Part shown: positions 23,700-36,825 of the stretch, in pieces | How positions within the stretch are numbered: position 1 is the stretch's first letter | Layout of the letters: each line of letters begins with the position of its first letter | NCBI GenBank assembly: GCA_951230915.1 | Contig: OX579640.1 | Coordinates: 10,994,981 to 11,058,980, forward strand | Direction: 5' to 3' | Length of the DNA stretch: 64,000 nt | Source of the DNA: Antitrichia curtipendula | Lineage: Eukaryota > Streptophyta > Bryopsida > Hypnales > Leucodontaceae | Notes under the pieces: model-generated | What the model saw: the letters and a program-made list of their open reading frames with translations, nothing else | Databases searched by the model: none | What the model was told of the DNA's origin: nothing | Position numbers and translations under genes: made by a program

Positions 23700-25790
23700 C
23701 GCACCCGTGCGGTATTCATAGAGAGAAACCTTGATGACGGCTCGATCTCACAAAAAAGTAGAGATCGAAATCTGCCGCAGATCTGCAAATTTCTTCGCGA
23801 TCTCGCCAATTCAGAGAACTGGAAGGAATTTTTTCTAGACTGAGACGATCACTTCGTTACTACTCACCGATTTTCACCGATTTTCAACAATTTCTGCCTA
23901 CTTCCAAATTCATAGATCACGACCATTGCACGTCCACGTCTGGGATCGTGTGAAGCTGCTTCGTTCCACACGTCGTCGACATTGCATCAACACAAATAAA
24001 CACTGATTATCGTTCAAATGGTGAAATCGGCGGAGTTTCAGTCCCTTCAAATCTCCACTACAAGCCCTAGTTTTTCGAGCACTTGAATCTCATAAGTAGA
24101 GCGCTTCGGAACACGCCATTTTTTTCTCAGCGGATTCGTATGGCAAGGCTCTTGGCCACCCTTACCTACCGTCTACAAATCCCTCAAAAACTCGAACTCA
24201 GGTATCAAAAATCATAATCCCGTGGCGTGTGTACTCGCCTGACTAATTTTTTAGAGCTCTGGGCACTCAAAAATTCACACTACTTGCACGCAATTTTAAC
24301 GAATACGACCAACCTGACCATCTACAAATCCCTGACAAACTCAACCTCAAGAAATCAAAATCCAACCCAAGCCTCCGTAGCGTGAACCAATGTCGCGTTC
24401 ACAGCGCTACCTTCTACTACTTACTTGACAATCTGCCTCCCCAGCTGAAATTTTCAGAATGTCTAGCAAGTTTGCTCTCACTGGAGCCCCAATTGTGTGA
24501 GTGATGGAAAGGCACTCACTCACTCACTCAAAACACAAAAGCGCGTACCGGTGAGTGTTACGAGGGAGAACAAGCAAAACGTCCCGAGCGAGTAGGAACC
24601 CAAGTTGAATGGGCCGGGAAACAGGGAATTTTTCCACACAACACAAATTTTGGAATGTAATGTCGCGGGATTGACTGGAGTGGCAATCAATACGAAGTTC
24701 CGGAGCATGATTTTTTTTTTCTTTCTATTTTTCATTTTTATTTCTGGCACAAAAGACACCGAGTCTCCGTAAGTTGTAAACTAACAACTGTTTAGCCAGA
24801 GATTCAAAAAACAAAACACTGGCTGGGAAATGGAGGAAAAAACACACCGCGAAATTGACTGGAAAAGAGGGGAAGGTAGGATTCAAATTCGGTTGCTTCC
24901 ATGAAAAGGGTGGCGATTGCGAATTGGAAATTGTATACATCTTTCGTGTAAATTTAGCATTTTTCTTCTAAACAAAATGGGTTTGCCGCTCCATGTGGCT
25001 AGTTGTTGGCGAGGGTGCAGGGTCGTTGAACGAGTCTTCGCAGTTGCCCACCACCACCACCATGTGGCGTCTCCATCGCCAGGGAAAGGAAAGGCAAAGC
25101 AAATTGGAGGGCGCCCGTGGTAGCTGGAAATTGGTGTGATCTAGACTTTGTCTTGTTCTCGCAAGGCCGTAGACTTTTACCTCAATCAGTTGTTGTTTTT
25201 TTCATTTATGTGGGGGCAGTGCACAACTAAAGCGACAGATCCTGCCTTTGGAGTGCTTGGCACTGTTTGACATTCCGTGGATGAAATATGAAGAAGAAGA
25301 AGAGGAAGAAAGCAACATTAGAAAAAATTTGGACTCTCTAAAAGGCTCACTAAGAAGTGTCGAAAGGGATCCCTGGATTACATTTATTTGATCCACATAG
25401 TAACTTTTTTGCTCCTCGTTGGTACACCCAATTCTTATAGCATTGGGTAACGAGTATTAGTAGTTTAATGGACGGAGGGGGGGGATGCAACGGTAATCGT
25501 TTTATATTCAAAAGAGAGATGCCATCATTTGGGTTCACATTAAAACAACCACAAAAATCATAGTCAAACTAAGGCATCACAAGCACCCTCTATTAACAAC
25601 TGCGGAATAGGAAAGTAACAGAGATATTCTCGTTTTCAGCCACGATATCCACACGAGGTGAATCCTCTTTTTCTGTCACGGATTCCAACCTTTTAGAGTA
25701 GCTTAGTAGGGCTCCTGAATTAGACTACCTGGTCAGACCTTATCACCCCTCAGGAGAGTGCCGAAATTTTTTCTTATGGAAGGTTTAGTT
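23700..25790. other. Upstream region of S-P-K repeat gene; no gene recognised
   Basis: The 5' leader and promoter of the minus-strand gene should lie in 23700-24450. Short minus-strand frames at 24520-24940 and 25202-25538 have no resemblance I can name. A CACT tetranucleotide run occurs near 24514-24530. Repeat-rich DNA begins beyond about 25800. Confidence 0.4.
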
Positions 25791-25929
25791 AACCCTTAAA
25801 AAGACATTGCAAGAGTCCATGGGCATTTTGGAAGACAAAACCTGAAATTTTTATGTAGTTCTTGAATTTTAAATGTTTGTAAATTTGATTGAGAAAATGT
25901 AGCTTGCAAGAATCTTTTTTTTTTCTGAA

Positions 25930-26850
25930 TTGTTAACCCCTAAAGAACCAAACACCATTTTTGACAACATAGTGATTTGGGGCATCTCACGACAATTAGA
26001 TTTTTTATTTTATTTTCTTTGAAAATTTCATATAGTATGTGCCCAAGGAGTAGCTTTGAGGCCCAACAATTTTCATAACTTTTGATTGCGTAGTTAAAAA
26101 GTTATTGCATGACATGTCATTTTCAATGGACGGCGGGCAGCATGGGTAGCTGAAAAAACTTCTTTAAAAATCACTATTTTTTTTAAATAAAAATTTGAAA
26201 TTATTTCTTTAGATTTATATATACATGGAAAGCTTTGAATCATTCCATTTTGATTAATGAGATGAAAGTTATGAAGAGTTTTAGTTTGAGGGTAGTTATG
26301 GAATCTCTATTCTAAGATAAACTTTGAAGTCCTTTATTTAACTCAATTTTTAATATTTTTGAAAAAAAATAAAAACATTAGGCGTATATTTTTTATTACA
26401 ACATGACAATTGTTGGGATTGGCATTTTTTTAGTTCTATATTTTAATTCTTAACAATTTAGTGTTTTGAACATTCTCTACTTCTTTCTACTTACTACTTT
26501 TTTCTTATATGTTTTACAATTCCAAATGATCTGAAATTTTTGAAGCATGTAGCCAACTTGCCTTGAAGAATGAATCCAAAGAGTAACCACCACTTTGGAC
26601 ATTATTCATACAAATGTGACCTTGTGAAGTGCAGCTGCCCGGATTTTTGCAAGGACAAAATAAGGTTTTTTGTCAATTCAAATGCTAATATCTTGCAATC
26701 CACACGGTGAAAAATTTTGAAATTTTATCTACAACTTCTTAGACTATTTTAATACAAGATCCTACGGTTACATTTTCCAAAAATGTTTATAATCTAAAAT
26801 TTGGTATTTGTATTAGAAATAGCAGTTTTGGAGCGTTTTTGGTGAAAACA
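25930..26850 (+). repeat. Dispersed ~0.9 kb repeat, copy 1
   Basis: This stretch shares long similarity with 58565-59485 (same orientation) and 43800-44830 (inverted). Landmarks are TTAACCCCTAAAG at the start, AAGCTTTGAATCATTCCATT and ATGAAAGTTATGAAGAG in the middle (26230-26290), GTAGCCAACTTGCCTTGAAG (26550) and ATCCTACGGTTACAT (26758). No coding potential is seen and no terminal repeats were established, so the element class is unknown. Confidence 0.85.
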
Positions 26851-28824
26851 TAGTCTCTCAATGAATTGGGATTGGAAGGGGGGGGGACCTTGAAACATGC
26901 AAAGATAATAAAAAATTGTGAGTACACTTAATGGTCAACCTTGAAACCATTTCTAATCTCTTAGCCAATTGAGAGTGTTTAGAGTTTTCTTAATTTTTTT
27001 AGCTTGGCCTAAATATAAAATGTTTTTTAGTATAAATATGGAATTTTGGTCTTTCAATCATGGAAAGACATGGTCCTATCAACCAAGGTAGTCATCCATG
27101 TATTATCATATAGTTGGATGAATAGATGCCTTCTTTGTCAATGTAGTATCTCCAAAGCAATTCATTGAACATTTTAAACACCTTTATAATGTTGTTGCAA
27201 ATACTTAAATATCCGATGAATGACAAAGAATCTTTCTAAGGTAGAAACACCTATACCCAACTAGGGTCTCATACCCAACCTATAGCGTGTGTCTATTCAT
27301 CCATCCATGGGCTAGAACAAATTTCTAACCGAATCTTGGAATGCATTTTTTTTTTCTGCTTTTCAAGGTTGGAACTAATTAGGTGATGACACATGCCCCG
27401 AAGTAGTGAGCAAGAAAGTAGGAAGTAATGAGCGGGAAAGTAGTTCTTGAATGATTGAAATTTGAAGATCCTAATGGGCTCAAACTACTTTCTGGCTCCC
27501 CAAAAAACATAGTAATTTCAATTTTGAAAATAAAATTACAAGAAAAACTACAATCCCCATAATTATTCCCTATCTTTCTATAGAAGAAAAACATGCATTC
27601 CCTCATACCGCTCGTCATGTGTCGCAAAATTGATTAAATGATTGGGTATGGGTGTTTCTAACTTATGTAAGATAGAAGAGCAAATGTTCATCGATGGAAT
27701 TTTGTGTGAAAAGAGAAAGGTCTTGCGTAATAGTTTGACCTCCAATGAATGCTCTTGGATGGTTTTTTAAGCAAGTGATTTACACGGGACCCCAAAAGAA
27801 TGGTTTCTACCCTGCCTCCCAAGTCCCAACTGATGGATCTCTTGTAGCCCTGGATCCTGTAGGTCGGTCGACAGGAATCTTCTAGAAGGTTCCGGAGGCT
27901 GCTCATTGGTCGAGGCTAAGTTATTATTAGTCTGGGCTTCCGTTTGTCTAAATTAGACCAACCGATAAGATCAATGCAGCAAGGAAGTGCGCCTTCCGTT
28001 CCATCTGTCGGAGAATGTTTTAAACAAATCAGAAAAATCAAAGATTTGATTTAATTTTTTTTTAAATCAATGATTTACGGGTTTTTTTTTATTAAAAACA
28101 CCCTAATTGTAACCAAAAAGATCTTAACCCTTAATTGACGAGTCAGTCATTTGTTTGGGTACCGTGTGAATTGTTGGCTTTAGAAAATGAAAAGGCACTC
28201 ATTGGAAGACAAACTACTGTAGAAGATCTGCCCTTTCCAACACAAAATTTGGAGGATGAATAGTTGCACTTGTGTCCTATATGAAGAGATTATTTGTCAT
28301 TCATTGGCCAAAGAAATTGTCCTCCATGTTGTTTATGGGCTAATCTTCCGACGTTGTTGAGGACAAAAAGTGTCCAATGAATGATTACTTAAACACTGTC
28401 AACACAAGGAGTGTACCTATTCATTCAAGAATATGATATTTTGGGGCTAACTACTTTAGTTATAGGGCTTGCGTCTTTTTAGGTTTTATTCCTAATAACT
28501 TGTGTAATCATTTTGTAGTTGTTGCAAACATGTGGATAGTGTTTTGGGTCAACAATTTCGTGATTACATCTTTGACTATTTTGTGCTAATCAATGTAAGG
28601 TGAAATTTTAGCCAATTATAAAATTAAGAATACATAGTATGTACGATAAATTGTCTATGAAAGGTGAATATGATTAAAGATATAATTGTGTTAGAAATGA
28701 TATGTATGATGTGATGAAAAGTGAAAGTGGGAACAAAATGCAAATTGGGAAGTACATGACTGAATGCTAATTGGAATCTTCCTTCAAGTTTCTATCCTAG
28801 AAGAAAATCTTTTCATATACTCAT
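26851..28824. other. AT-rich repeat DNA with ~210-bp units
   Basis: No gene is recognised. Two copies of a roughly 210-base unit, also clustered at 53850-55265, occur at about 27660-27830 and, inverted, at about 28110-28400. Landmarks are AATAGTTTGACCTCCAATGA in one copy and the complement-like CACTCATTGGAAGACAAACT in the other. Confidence 0.6.
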
Positions 28825-29367
28825 GGGGTGGTAGGAGGTAGAACAACCCATGTAGGATATCTAAATTAGAATTTGTATTTTTTCAACCATTCATAGCTAA
28901 GTCACGTCAAAAGTAGGAATTGTGTTTAAAGTAGAAATTGAGACCTCACTTAGGCATAGTAGAATAACTTTTTTCAAACACCTTTGAACTAAAAGAAGTT
29001 GTTGAACTAAGTTAAGTTTCATCTTCAAGAATCCGTTTGAGATTTAAAGGCTCCAGTCAAAAGTTATGGACAAAATTTTAGAGAGGATTTTTAAATTTAA
29101 AAAAAAAGTATTCATTCCAACCCCTCTCTCTAAATTTTGTCCATAACTTTTGATTGGAGACTTAAAATACCAAATGGATTATTGAACATGAAACTTAACT
29201 TAATTTAAAAACTTTTTTTAGTTCAAAGGTTTTTGAAATTTTTTATCGTTCTATACCTAAATGAGGTCTGAAATTTTACTTTAAAAACAATTCCTGCTAT
29301 TGACTTGAGCTCCTACAAATTCTAATTTAGATATCCCACATGGGTTGTTCTACCGCCTAACCACCCT
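28825..29367. mobile_element. Foldback MITE-like element, copy A
   Basis: The left arm begins GGGGTGGTAGGAGGTAGAAC and the right arm ends with its near complement (GTTGTTCTACCGCCTAACCA). Inner landmarks also mirror each other: AAAGTTATGGACAAAATTTT on the left and AAATTTTGTCCATAACTTTT on the right. Almost the whole 540 bases therefore folds into a long hairpin. Two related elements lie at 39593-40606 and 41421-41957. No protein is encoded. Confidence 0.88.
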
Positions 29368-30397
29368 ATATGTATATAAAGATCTTGTCTCCACTAGTCT
29401 AAACACAAGAAATGAATATCTTTCTAAGCCTAGTGGATTAGAGGATAATTCATTACCTGCAAAGAATTTTTTTGCTCAATGATTCTTAGGAGGCTTTCAC
29501 ACCTGCTGCTATGAAGCAGCAGGTAATAGAACATAAAACAGTCAAACACCGTAGACTGGTCGCACAGTTGCGTCCGGCAGTCGAAAGTGAGACGGTAGTC
29601 CGCGGCAGCTCCTTAGCAGTGACGTAGCATCAGCATTTTCAGACCACGCTGAAGGAGCTCATGAATGTTAGTGCGATACGAAGTTGGAGCCCTTCCGTTT
29701 CGCACATGACAAAAGGTGTTAAGGTTCTTGTAAGTCGTTGTCATGGAGTGTGCAAGTTCGGAGCTCTGTTTTTTTTGTTTCTGTAGACAAAATCGAGCAG
29801 CGCTCATGGTCGATGATGGATTTTAACTGAATGGACGCATTGAGGAACATTTTTGTCGTCTACTGCAAAATGCTGTGACAATTTAGGTTTTCAATTTTCT
29901 TCATCGCAGTGCAAAGGAAACAACGGCAGACTTCCGTGTACGACGCCGCAGCAGCCACAACCGACATTCAGGTTTCCTCACAGCTGGACAGCATTGCTTT
30001 GTGGATGAATTATAATTGTGTACGTTTCAGCTGTTTTTGGTGCCATCTACTTTGCCTGATGAGGACAGACTTTCCCGACGTTGTTCTGTTTTCGGAAGCG
30101 CCGCACTAGTCAGTTCGAATTCTACAGTTCCAATCGAAATAGCTGTCCGATTCTCAGTTAGGGTTCTACTGGAATTTGCAAGACTTCTGCTGTGTGCCTT
30201 CTTTCGTCGGAGGCAATCCCTAGTTGTACAGAGCGTGGTGGACCACCGACATCCTTACTGGCAAACGTTTGCAAATAGCAACATCACTGCTTTTATTCAA
30301 ATTCAGGTCGTCGTTGAAAGGCCAGGCAATCTTTTACTGACATTTGGATTGTCTATCTATCCGTGTACAATTCAATTGACTACTGCCATTGCCGGCC

Positions 30398-31744
30398 ATG
30401 GACATTGTCGACATGTCAGCGGAGTTGACATCAGTTGCCACAATCATTTTGTTGATGCTCCTCAATACCAATCGGGCATTGTGTGACCTCGAAAACACAT
30501 TTCTCCAACATGACAGTACAGAGGATCCCTTTCACGCGCTAGCTTTCGATAACACTGGTTCAACCGATATGGACTTCGTGGTTGCCGCTGGATTGCATCA
30601 CTAGCAAATTCTGAACACATTTGCAGTCATTGATGAAGACCTCGATTATTGGGTTAAACCAAGATCAACCACGTGGTTCACGAGATTCTTGTTGCAAGAG
30701 TACGATGATGCCCGGTGGATTCAAATGTTTCGCATGACGAAGCGTTCGCTGATATCTTTGGCTCAGCACTTATCACCATACGTGAAAAAAAAAGATACCA
30801 AGTACAGGGCTGCTGTGCCTGTGACAGTGCAAGTGGCTTGCACACTGTTCAAACTAAGTCATGGAGCGACTTTGCTCATTTGTAGCGAACTATTCGCTGT
30901 CAGCCGCAGTACAGTGTCCATAATGCTGAGAGAAGTGGTTCAAGCCATAAATGTGGCCCTCTGCAATGAAATTAGCTGGCCTTATGCCGAAGGCATTCCT
31001 GAGACAGCAGTTGGCTTCCGAACTCTGTGTGGTCTTCCAGGCGTTATGGGCGCCATAGACGGCACACATTTTGCTATAGGTAAACTTCGTCATTGCCCTG
31101 CAGATTACTTCTATTTCAAAACATGATCTTACACTGTACATTGCCAGGCTATTGTGGACAGCTCTAAGCGGTTTCTCGACTTATATGTGGGCATGCCTGG
31201 TTCCACAAACGACTCGCGTGTCCTGAGGCGTTCCACAGTTTTCCTTCGAGGCCAAAGAAATTGTTTGTGGGAAGGAAATCCAACTTTCAGTGGTTTCAGT
31301 CCATACTTGCTAGGTGACTCTGGTTACCCAATGCTCCCGTGGCTATTGGTGCCTCACCGTCGACTTGGTGCTCTTCCTGTGGCGGATGATTTGTTCAACA
31401 AATGTCTCAGTTGAGGCAGGTCTGTCGTTGAGAATGCTTTCGGTTTGCTCAAACAAACTTTCAAAGAACTCAACCAGAGATCAGACCTCCACGTAGCTTT
31501 TGTCCCGGATGTTGTCACATGCTGCGCTATTCTTCATAACATTCTTCTGAATCAAACGCATGAAGAAATAGAAAGACTTTTGGAGGTACTACGACGTGAA
31601 GGTCCTGCTCCGAGGCCTGACAGGGACATGGAACATATTCACGGTGAAGCAGACTCTCTAGAAGCAGTTGAAGACGAAGTGCATCGTAAAAGAACCGAAC
31701 TTGGCGTCTTCCTGACACTGCAGCGCATAGCTCCGTTTGGATAG
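30398..31744 (+). pseudogene. Harbinger DDE transposase with three in-frame stops
   Basis: A single frame runs from ATG 30398 to TAG at 31742 with no frameshift. It encodes a HARBI1/ALP1-like transposase of the DDE_Tnp_4 type. The catalytic triad is visible: Asp in GAIDGTHF (31058-31060), Asp in PGSTNDSRVL (31211-31213) and Glu in VVENAFGLLK (31430-31432). A helix-turn-helix-like segment precedes them (FAVSRSTVS). The frame is interrupted by TAG at 30602-30604 and by TGA at 31124-31126 and 31412-31414. The last lies where Arg is usual before GRSVVENAF. The first may be avoided by splicing, since an acceptor-like TTTGCAG follows at 30625. The other two fall within conserved blocks, so the copy is probably dead. 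In this superfamily the transposase needs the Myb-like partner to act in the nucleus. Confidence 0.92.
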
Positions 31745-33841
31745 CAAAGGTACAGTTCGTCCCTTCAATATAAATTCGTATCATTCATTGGCTCTCGTAG
31801 CTTGTGCCAACCGTAGGCGGGACTTAAACACTGAAATGGTGTGCCGTTCTTACGATGGCACTGTGGTACTGTCAAATTCATATGATGATGTCGCTCTAAG
31901 TCTTTCATGTTGCACATGCTTTTCATTGCTCATGTTGCCTTAATTGACTAGTAAAATAAAAATGTAACAATATTCATGTACTGTTGATTGTTTCTGTAGA
32001 ATGTAAACACATTTGCAATGACGACGATGCCATTACACAGGATACGGAAGCGTCGCCGTTCCTTCTCCGTACATGGTTCACAGTCTTGGCATCCGTCGGA
32101 GGGGAGGCAGTCACTGCGAAGCATGTGAGTTTGTCCCTGTGTTAATGCTCATTGTGCCAGAATTAGTCCTCCACTGCAGTGTGAACGACAAGTACATTTG
32201 TAACTATGACTGGAATGTCCGTCTCTATGTAAAAATGACTTTGTGAACTTCATGTACATAGAATGCACCTTCTCAGTGAATTTGTGTGCTCCTTCACTGA
32301 ATGATGGTAACGTGAGCTATCTTGCTGTCGTCAGTGTTGCTCTGCATGTTAGGTTCTCCGTTTCCTTTGAAAACATGTTGTGTGCCACATTTGGTTTTCG
32401 CTTGGCAGATTCCCAGGACTCTGTTTCCCATATACCGTAACGCCGGGTCATTGCATCATCACTTCATTGTCACGACTGCATTCACAGAAACGGAACATCT
32501 TTGACACCTAGTCACTGTAGCTGTGGATGTCACATGTTCAGCGTCTGTGTCTCTGTTATCTGGTAATGAGTTCCTCCATGGAAGCTCGGTGACTGCATGT
32601 ACAGAAGGAGGATTTCCTGAAATATTGTATCACTTGTCGAACAGCACTACAAACACCCATTTTGAGATCAATGTACAACTCTAAATTCATCTTGTCACTT
32701 GAGTTTTTGGGCACGAACGCGGGTGGACTATTTCTATGAAGCGTCCAGTCGTGCAGGAAAATGTACTGTGGTTGAAGCTGGCCATCTTCTTCGAGGTGTG
32801 TACAGTGGATAGCATTCTTGACCTGCGTTTCATGGTTAGATCAGATCAGTCAAAAACTATGTCTGTTTATCGAGGCTTTCGGAAAAAACCCGCAGCACGT
32901 ACGTCTCCAATGAGGGTCTAAAGTATTGAAGGAAAATCTTGCTGCCGCGTAGCATGGTCCAAGAGATTACATATGTTGTTCACACCGAATTTGGATCGAA
33001 TACTGTGAAGCCGAGGAGACCGTGAAATCCAAGGGTCAACAGGCCACAGAGGTTTCCAACTGTATTCACAGGGTTCGCACAAAGATTTTGTTCATTAGTA
33101 GTCTCGAAGGCAATGACATCTGCAAAAACAAGTTCGAAAATCATTGCCTGCACGTACATCATCAAACCACGGATGAGAATTGTACCTTCAGGTTCACGCG
33201 CATTTGCTGTAACTCGTGAACATTAATGGTGACATGCAATCTAGCAAGCTCGAGGAACCACGGTGATGGAAATCACGTCAGTAATTCTGAACGTATGGGA
33301 CTGAAGAGCGCACTATGGACTGCAATATGGGATTCTAATTCTGAAGTAGCTCTATTTTTGCAGACGGACAGTGAGCGCATGTGAACTTCCCGAATTTCTA
33401 GATGGCTACAAATCTGATGAATGAATGCCTTGAGAAGCCTAATTTTAAAATATGAATGAAGGCTGAAGCAGTTGAGAAGACGGTGCTCAGGTCGTCAGAA
33501 ATAACTGTGGAACAATTCTTCGGTACACTTCATCGAACTGCATCGCAGTTGACAATCTTGAACTGTTCAGTGTCAAATACAAGCAGACTGGCGTACCGGA
33601 GGAAGTAATTCATGTCCAGTCAAACAAGATTCACGGAAGGCGGCAGTCCCAGCTAGAGGTACATAAAACGACATCACTGTCTTCCTCATTTTTTTTTTCA
33701 AAAAGACGTGCATATAAAATGCAACATGTACATGTTCTGCTTCCCTTGCAGCCACAAAATTCTATAGTAGTATAACTGTCTGTACATTTCTAGAAAGGAA
33801 AATCCAACTCGTCGATACGCTGAATGTAAATTTCAGATCCT
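31745..33841. other. Internal noncoding region of the Harbinger element
   Basis: This 2.1 kb lies between the converging 3' ends of the transposase and the Myb-like gene. Only short frames occur on both strands and none resembles a known protein. Base composition is more GC-balanced than in the surrounding repeats and matches the rest of the transposon. Confidence 0.55.
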
Positions 33842-35350
33842 TCAACTGTACAGGGATTTGCCGCACAGTGACGCTTTCCAGCAAGTGCTATACAGAAGAG
33901 TCGGAAGGAGCTCAAAATGTGGCTTCATTCTTGGAAACCATGCAAAAGGGATTGCAGTACGACCTCGTAACACACATGAAAGCACGGCGGGAAAAATGTG
34001 TTCACGCATGTATAGTCTACGAGAAAGGGAATGCCATAATCGGTCTTCATGACAGCAACGGCTACTCGGACAAGGTGGCGTCGTCACAGTGGTTCTGCAA
34101 AGGAAGTGGTACACTGTCGTCGACATCACAATTGGAATCATAGAATGTGTACGGGGAGGCACAGGAAAATGTTGATGAGCGTCTTCACGTCGACCCATCT
34201 GGAAACCAAATGTCAGTGCTGTCGACAATTGAGAGAGACAATGAACGACTTCACCCTGCTTTTCGATGGAGAGTCGGGCGTTATCATTCGCAACTTTGGC
34301 TGCCTCGTACAAGCGTCGGTCTCGATCACGTTGGTAATTCATTTGCTGACTGAAGATTGAAGGTTGCATCTGAATTTTGGAAGATTCAACTTCGCGACTG
34401 GATTGAGCCAACTCCTTCATCTGCGACGTCATAGCATTTCCAGTGGCTTTGGTAGCCTCCGCTATAATAGCGTGGCCGGATTGTGTCTTCCTCTTCACTG
34501 CAGTGTTGCCTGACCGACGGTGAAAGTCGAAGTCCATAGTGTCCGACGAGCTCAAGACATGGGGAGTTACTCCCGGAGGGAGGACTGACTTTTGTGCGGG
34601 TGATGGAGAACTCGATGGACATGCAGTATTGAGAGGAACCGCAGCAGCTTGTCCAGTGGTTGGGACTTCAGCACTTCGAGACTACGAACTGCTACTCAAG
34701 CTGTCGATGTCCATGGGGCCAGCCTCTGATGTCATAGGGTCCTTTTTCGAAATCGTCATTGAAGTCATCGTGGTCGCTGTGCTTCGGGAGTGAGTGACCC
34801 GAGCTGTAGTTGACATCCTGTGGAGAAAGCAAGTCCCGTGTGTGAGGTGGATTCACGCATGGACGACTGTTGTACCACGAGTGGATGTGCTCGAAAACTT
34901 CATATAGAAACGTTCTGGGAAGAGCATCCTCCTTTCGTTGACTTGTGGTCATTTTCCAGTAAGTAAGCTTGTTGGTCCCACTGCGTGCGTGGAAGTCCAC
35001 GATGCGCTTGTATTCGGCGAGGATTAAATTCCACTTGCTTTTGCATGCGGCACCATCACGGGGGCAACTTGAAGGAGCGACAAATTTGACGACATTGCTG
35101 ATCTGTTGCCACTTGCCTGCATCAGGAACCATGAGTTCACATGTGTCGTTGCTTTGCACTTCACGTAAAAACATAGCACGTTTGGCATCTATCAACGCTG
35201 CCACTTCATGAGCTGTCCAATTGGGGCATCTCTCTTTTCGTTCTCGTTTTGCAGGGCTGCCGCTATCTGCATTACCGGAGGCAGACAGGGATTGCCCCAC
35301 ACCCAAAGAGGCATGAGTTGTGCCGACAGAACTCCGTTGCTTGGTACCAG
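33842..35350 (-). pseudogene. Harbinger Myb/SANT-like DNA-binding protein, disrupted
   Basis: After a CAG acceptor (35351-35353) the frame reads AGTKQRSS, a Ser/Gly-rich linker, then a trihelix/SANT-like domain: NWTAHEVAALIDAKRAMFL, KWQQISNVVKF, CPRDGAACKSKWNLILAEYK and LTYWKMT, ending FEHIHSWY. This is the second protein of PIF/Harbinger elements, which binds DNA and escorts the transposase. At a run of five A residues (plus 34743-34747) the frame must shift to continue as DPMTSEAGPMDID. In that frame a TAG (plus 34682-34684) occurs, followed by a Ser/Pro-rich region and a helical, coiled-coil-like C-terminus (MDFDFHRRSGNTAVKRKTQ, QMKELAQSSREVES). A possible N-terminal exon, MEMEEQAPQVDPLSSRIREA, lies at 35773-35877 before a GTGAGT donor. 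The disruptions make it inactive. Confidence 0.82.
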
Positions 35351-36582
35351 CTGTATGGAAGTGCACATCAGTTAGCGAGAAAATACAGGGCCATGCTGAA
35401 ACACAAGAATACACATACTGTTGGTCCAAAACCATGACATGAAATGTAAGACCTTGACAGTGGTAAGAGCTAGTGCCGTCCATACATTTGTAGGAAAAGC
35501 GAAGACGACAGTGCAATAAGTGACACGGCAAACAGTGAAAGAAGTCTGATGTACATGTATTAATCATATCTGTCTAGAACGAGGCCCCTGACGACGTTGC
35601 ATGTCCTGGAAGCGAAGGACGCGAAACGCTAACGCCTGGCAGTACAGGAGACAATGAACTAGTATTGACACGTCTATGAACATCCACATCTGCCGTTATG
35701 TCAACGATGAAGTCAGTAACTGAATGTGTTACAATTGAAACTCATGACATTGTTGCATGCTATTGTACTCACGTAACAACAGCGAAGTACAAATTCAAGA
35801 ACGTGAAACTTCACGCTGGCTTCACGTATCCGAGATGACAGCGGATCGACCTGCGGCGCCTGCTCTTCCATCTCCATGATTAGCCATCGCCTATCGAAGT
35901 GGACAAAGCGTTGATTATAACAAGAATCTCACGCAGGTCTGACTACCTCAAGCAGTACTAGTCTACCCTGTATATGTACCACCACGACGAGAAGAAGGAG
36001 CTGAATTCTGAGACCTGTGCTGCCACTGCAACGATGAGAACGACCACAAGTTTGATCAGTGCGCTCCGACTGCACTGCGCTGGCTCACTGTGCGAATGCA
36101 AATGTGGAACTACTGAATTCTCCGAGTCGAAGTGTGAGTTGTTTGCGTCTCCAGCATCCTAATTTCTAGTAATCGAACACATCCACCAAGCCGCCGATCT
36201 TCAATTCTGTCGTAACTTGCAAGCCTTTCCGTGCATTGCATGGCTTGCGTACGTTGTGAAGGTTTCATGACTTCGAATAGTTTACCACTAATTCGCCGAA
36301 TTAAGTTAACTGCGATTTAGAAGTGCATTAAATTAAGAGCGCTATTAAGGCCCTCAAATCTACATTTCCGACTTCTACGCCACTTTTGTACTACCGCTTC
36401 CACAGAGTTGCTGTAAAATACTCTTCTGCCGCCGGCGTCCTTCAGACCCTGTGCTTGCGCCGTCCACGTACGCATCCACGTAGGATCGGCAGCTAGCACT
36501 CTTGCGTGGTGTGGACGCAACTCCCTGTTCACGCCAAAAAACCCTCAAAGGACCAACCGGAGCAGCAGGTGTGAAAGCCTCC

Positions 36583-36825
36583 TTAGCTGTAAGCTTGCTT
36601 TGAAGTTTAGGTATTTACTCTAATAAAATTGGAAGCGCCACTGTGTTGAACTTGCTAACCAAGTGCACTACTAACAAGTCTCGTGTGCATTGACACCTGT
36701 CGTAGTTACTGATCATAGTGTCGAATATACCACACCATTTCATCTTTTGGACGAAATGGTGTGGTATATTTGACACCATTCTGTCAGGGAGGAGGCTGTA
36801 GTCAGTGGGACTACTGAATGTTATG
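36583..36825 (-). repeat. Part of the host repeat interrupted by Harbinger
   Basis: This sequence is the inverted counterpart of 41057-41320, for example AGTCAGTGGGACTACTGAAT at its right end and CTAATAAAATTGGAAGCGCC. Together with 29368-29488 and the foldback at 28825-29367 it forms the repeat copy into which the transposon jumped. Similarity ends sharply at 36825 here and at 41057 in the other copy. Confidence 0.85.
36718..36775. repeat. Hairpin motif, copy 1
   Basis: Arms of about 26 bases, GTCGAATATACCACACCATT and its complement AATGGTGTGGTATATTTGAC, surround a short loop. The same motif recurs at 38934-38993 and 41103-41166. Confidence 0.85.

Larger units (their letters stand above)
29489..36582. 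mobile_element. PIF/Harbinger DNA transposon, 7.1 kb, complete ends
   Basis: The left end starts GGAGGCTTTCACACCTGCTG and the right end is its exact complement; 22 bases match perfectly (29489-29510 and 36561-36582). Both sides are flanked by TTA (29486-29488 and 36583-36585), the 3-base target duplication characteristic of PIF/Harbinger elements. It carries the two genes expected of the superfamily: a DDE transposase on the plus strand and a Myb/SANT-like protein on the minus strand. Both have stop codons, so this copy cannot be autonomous without recoding. It is inserted in an older repeat whose empty inverted copy lies at 41057-41957. The perfect ends suggest a fairly recent insertion. Confidence 0.95.

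Noticed and set aside
31124..31414. TGA codons in the transposase as selenocysteine or programmed readthrough
   Set aside because: Land plants lack the selenocysteine machinery, and a TAG plus a broken partner gene fit ordinary decay better.
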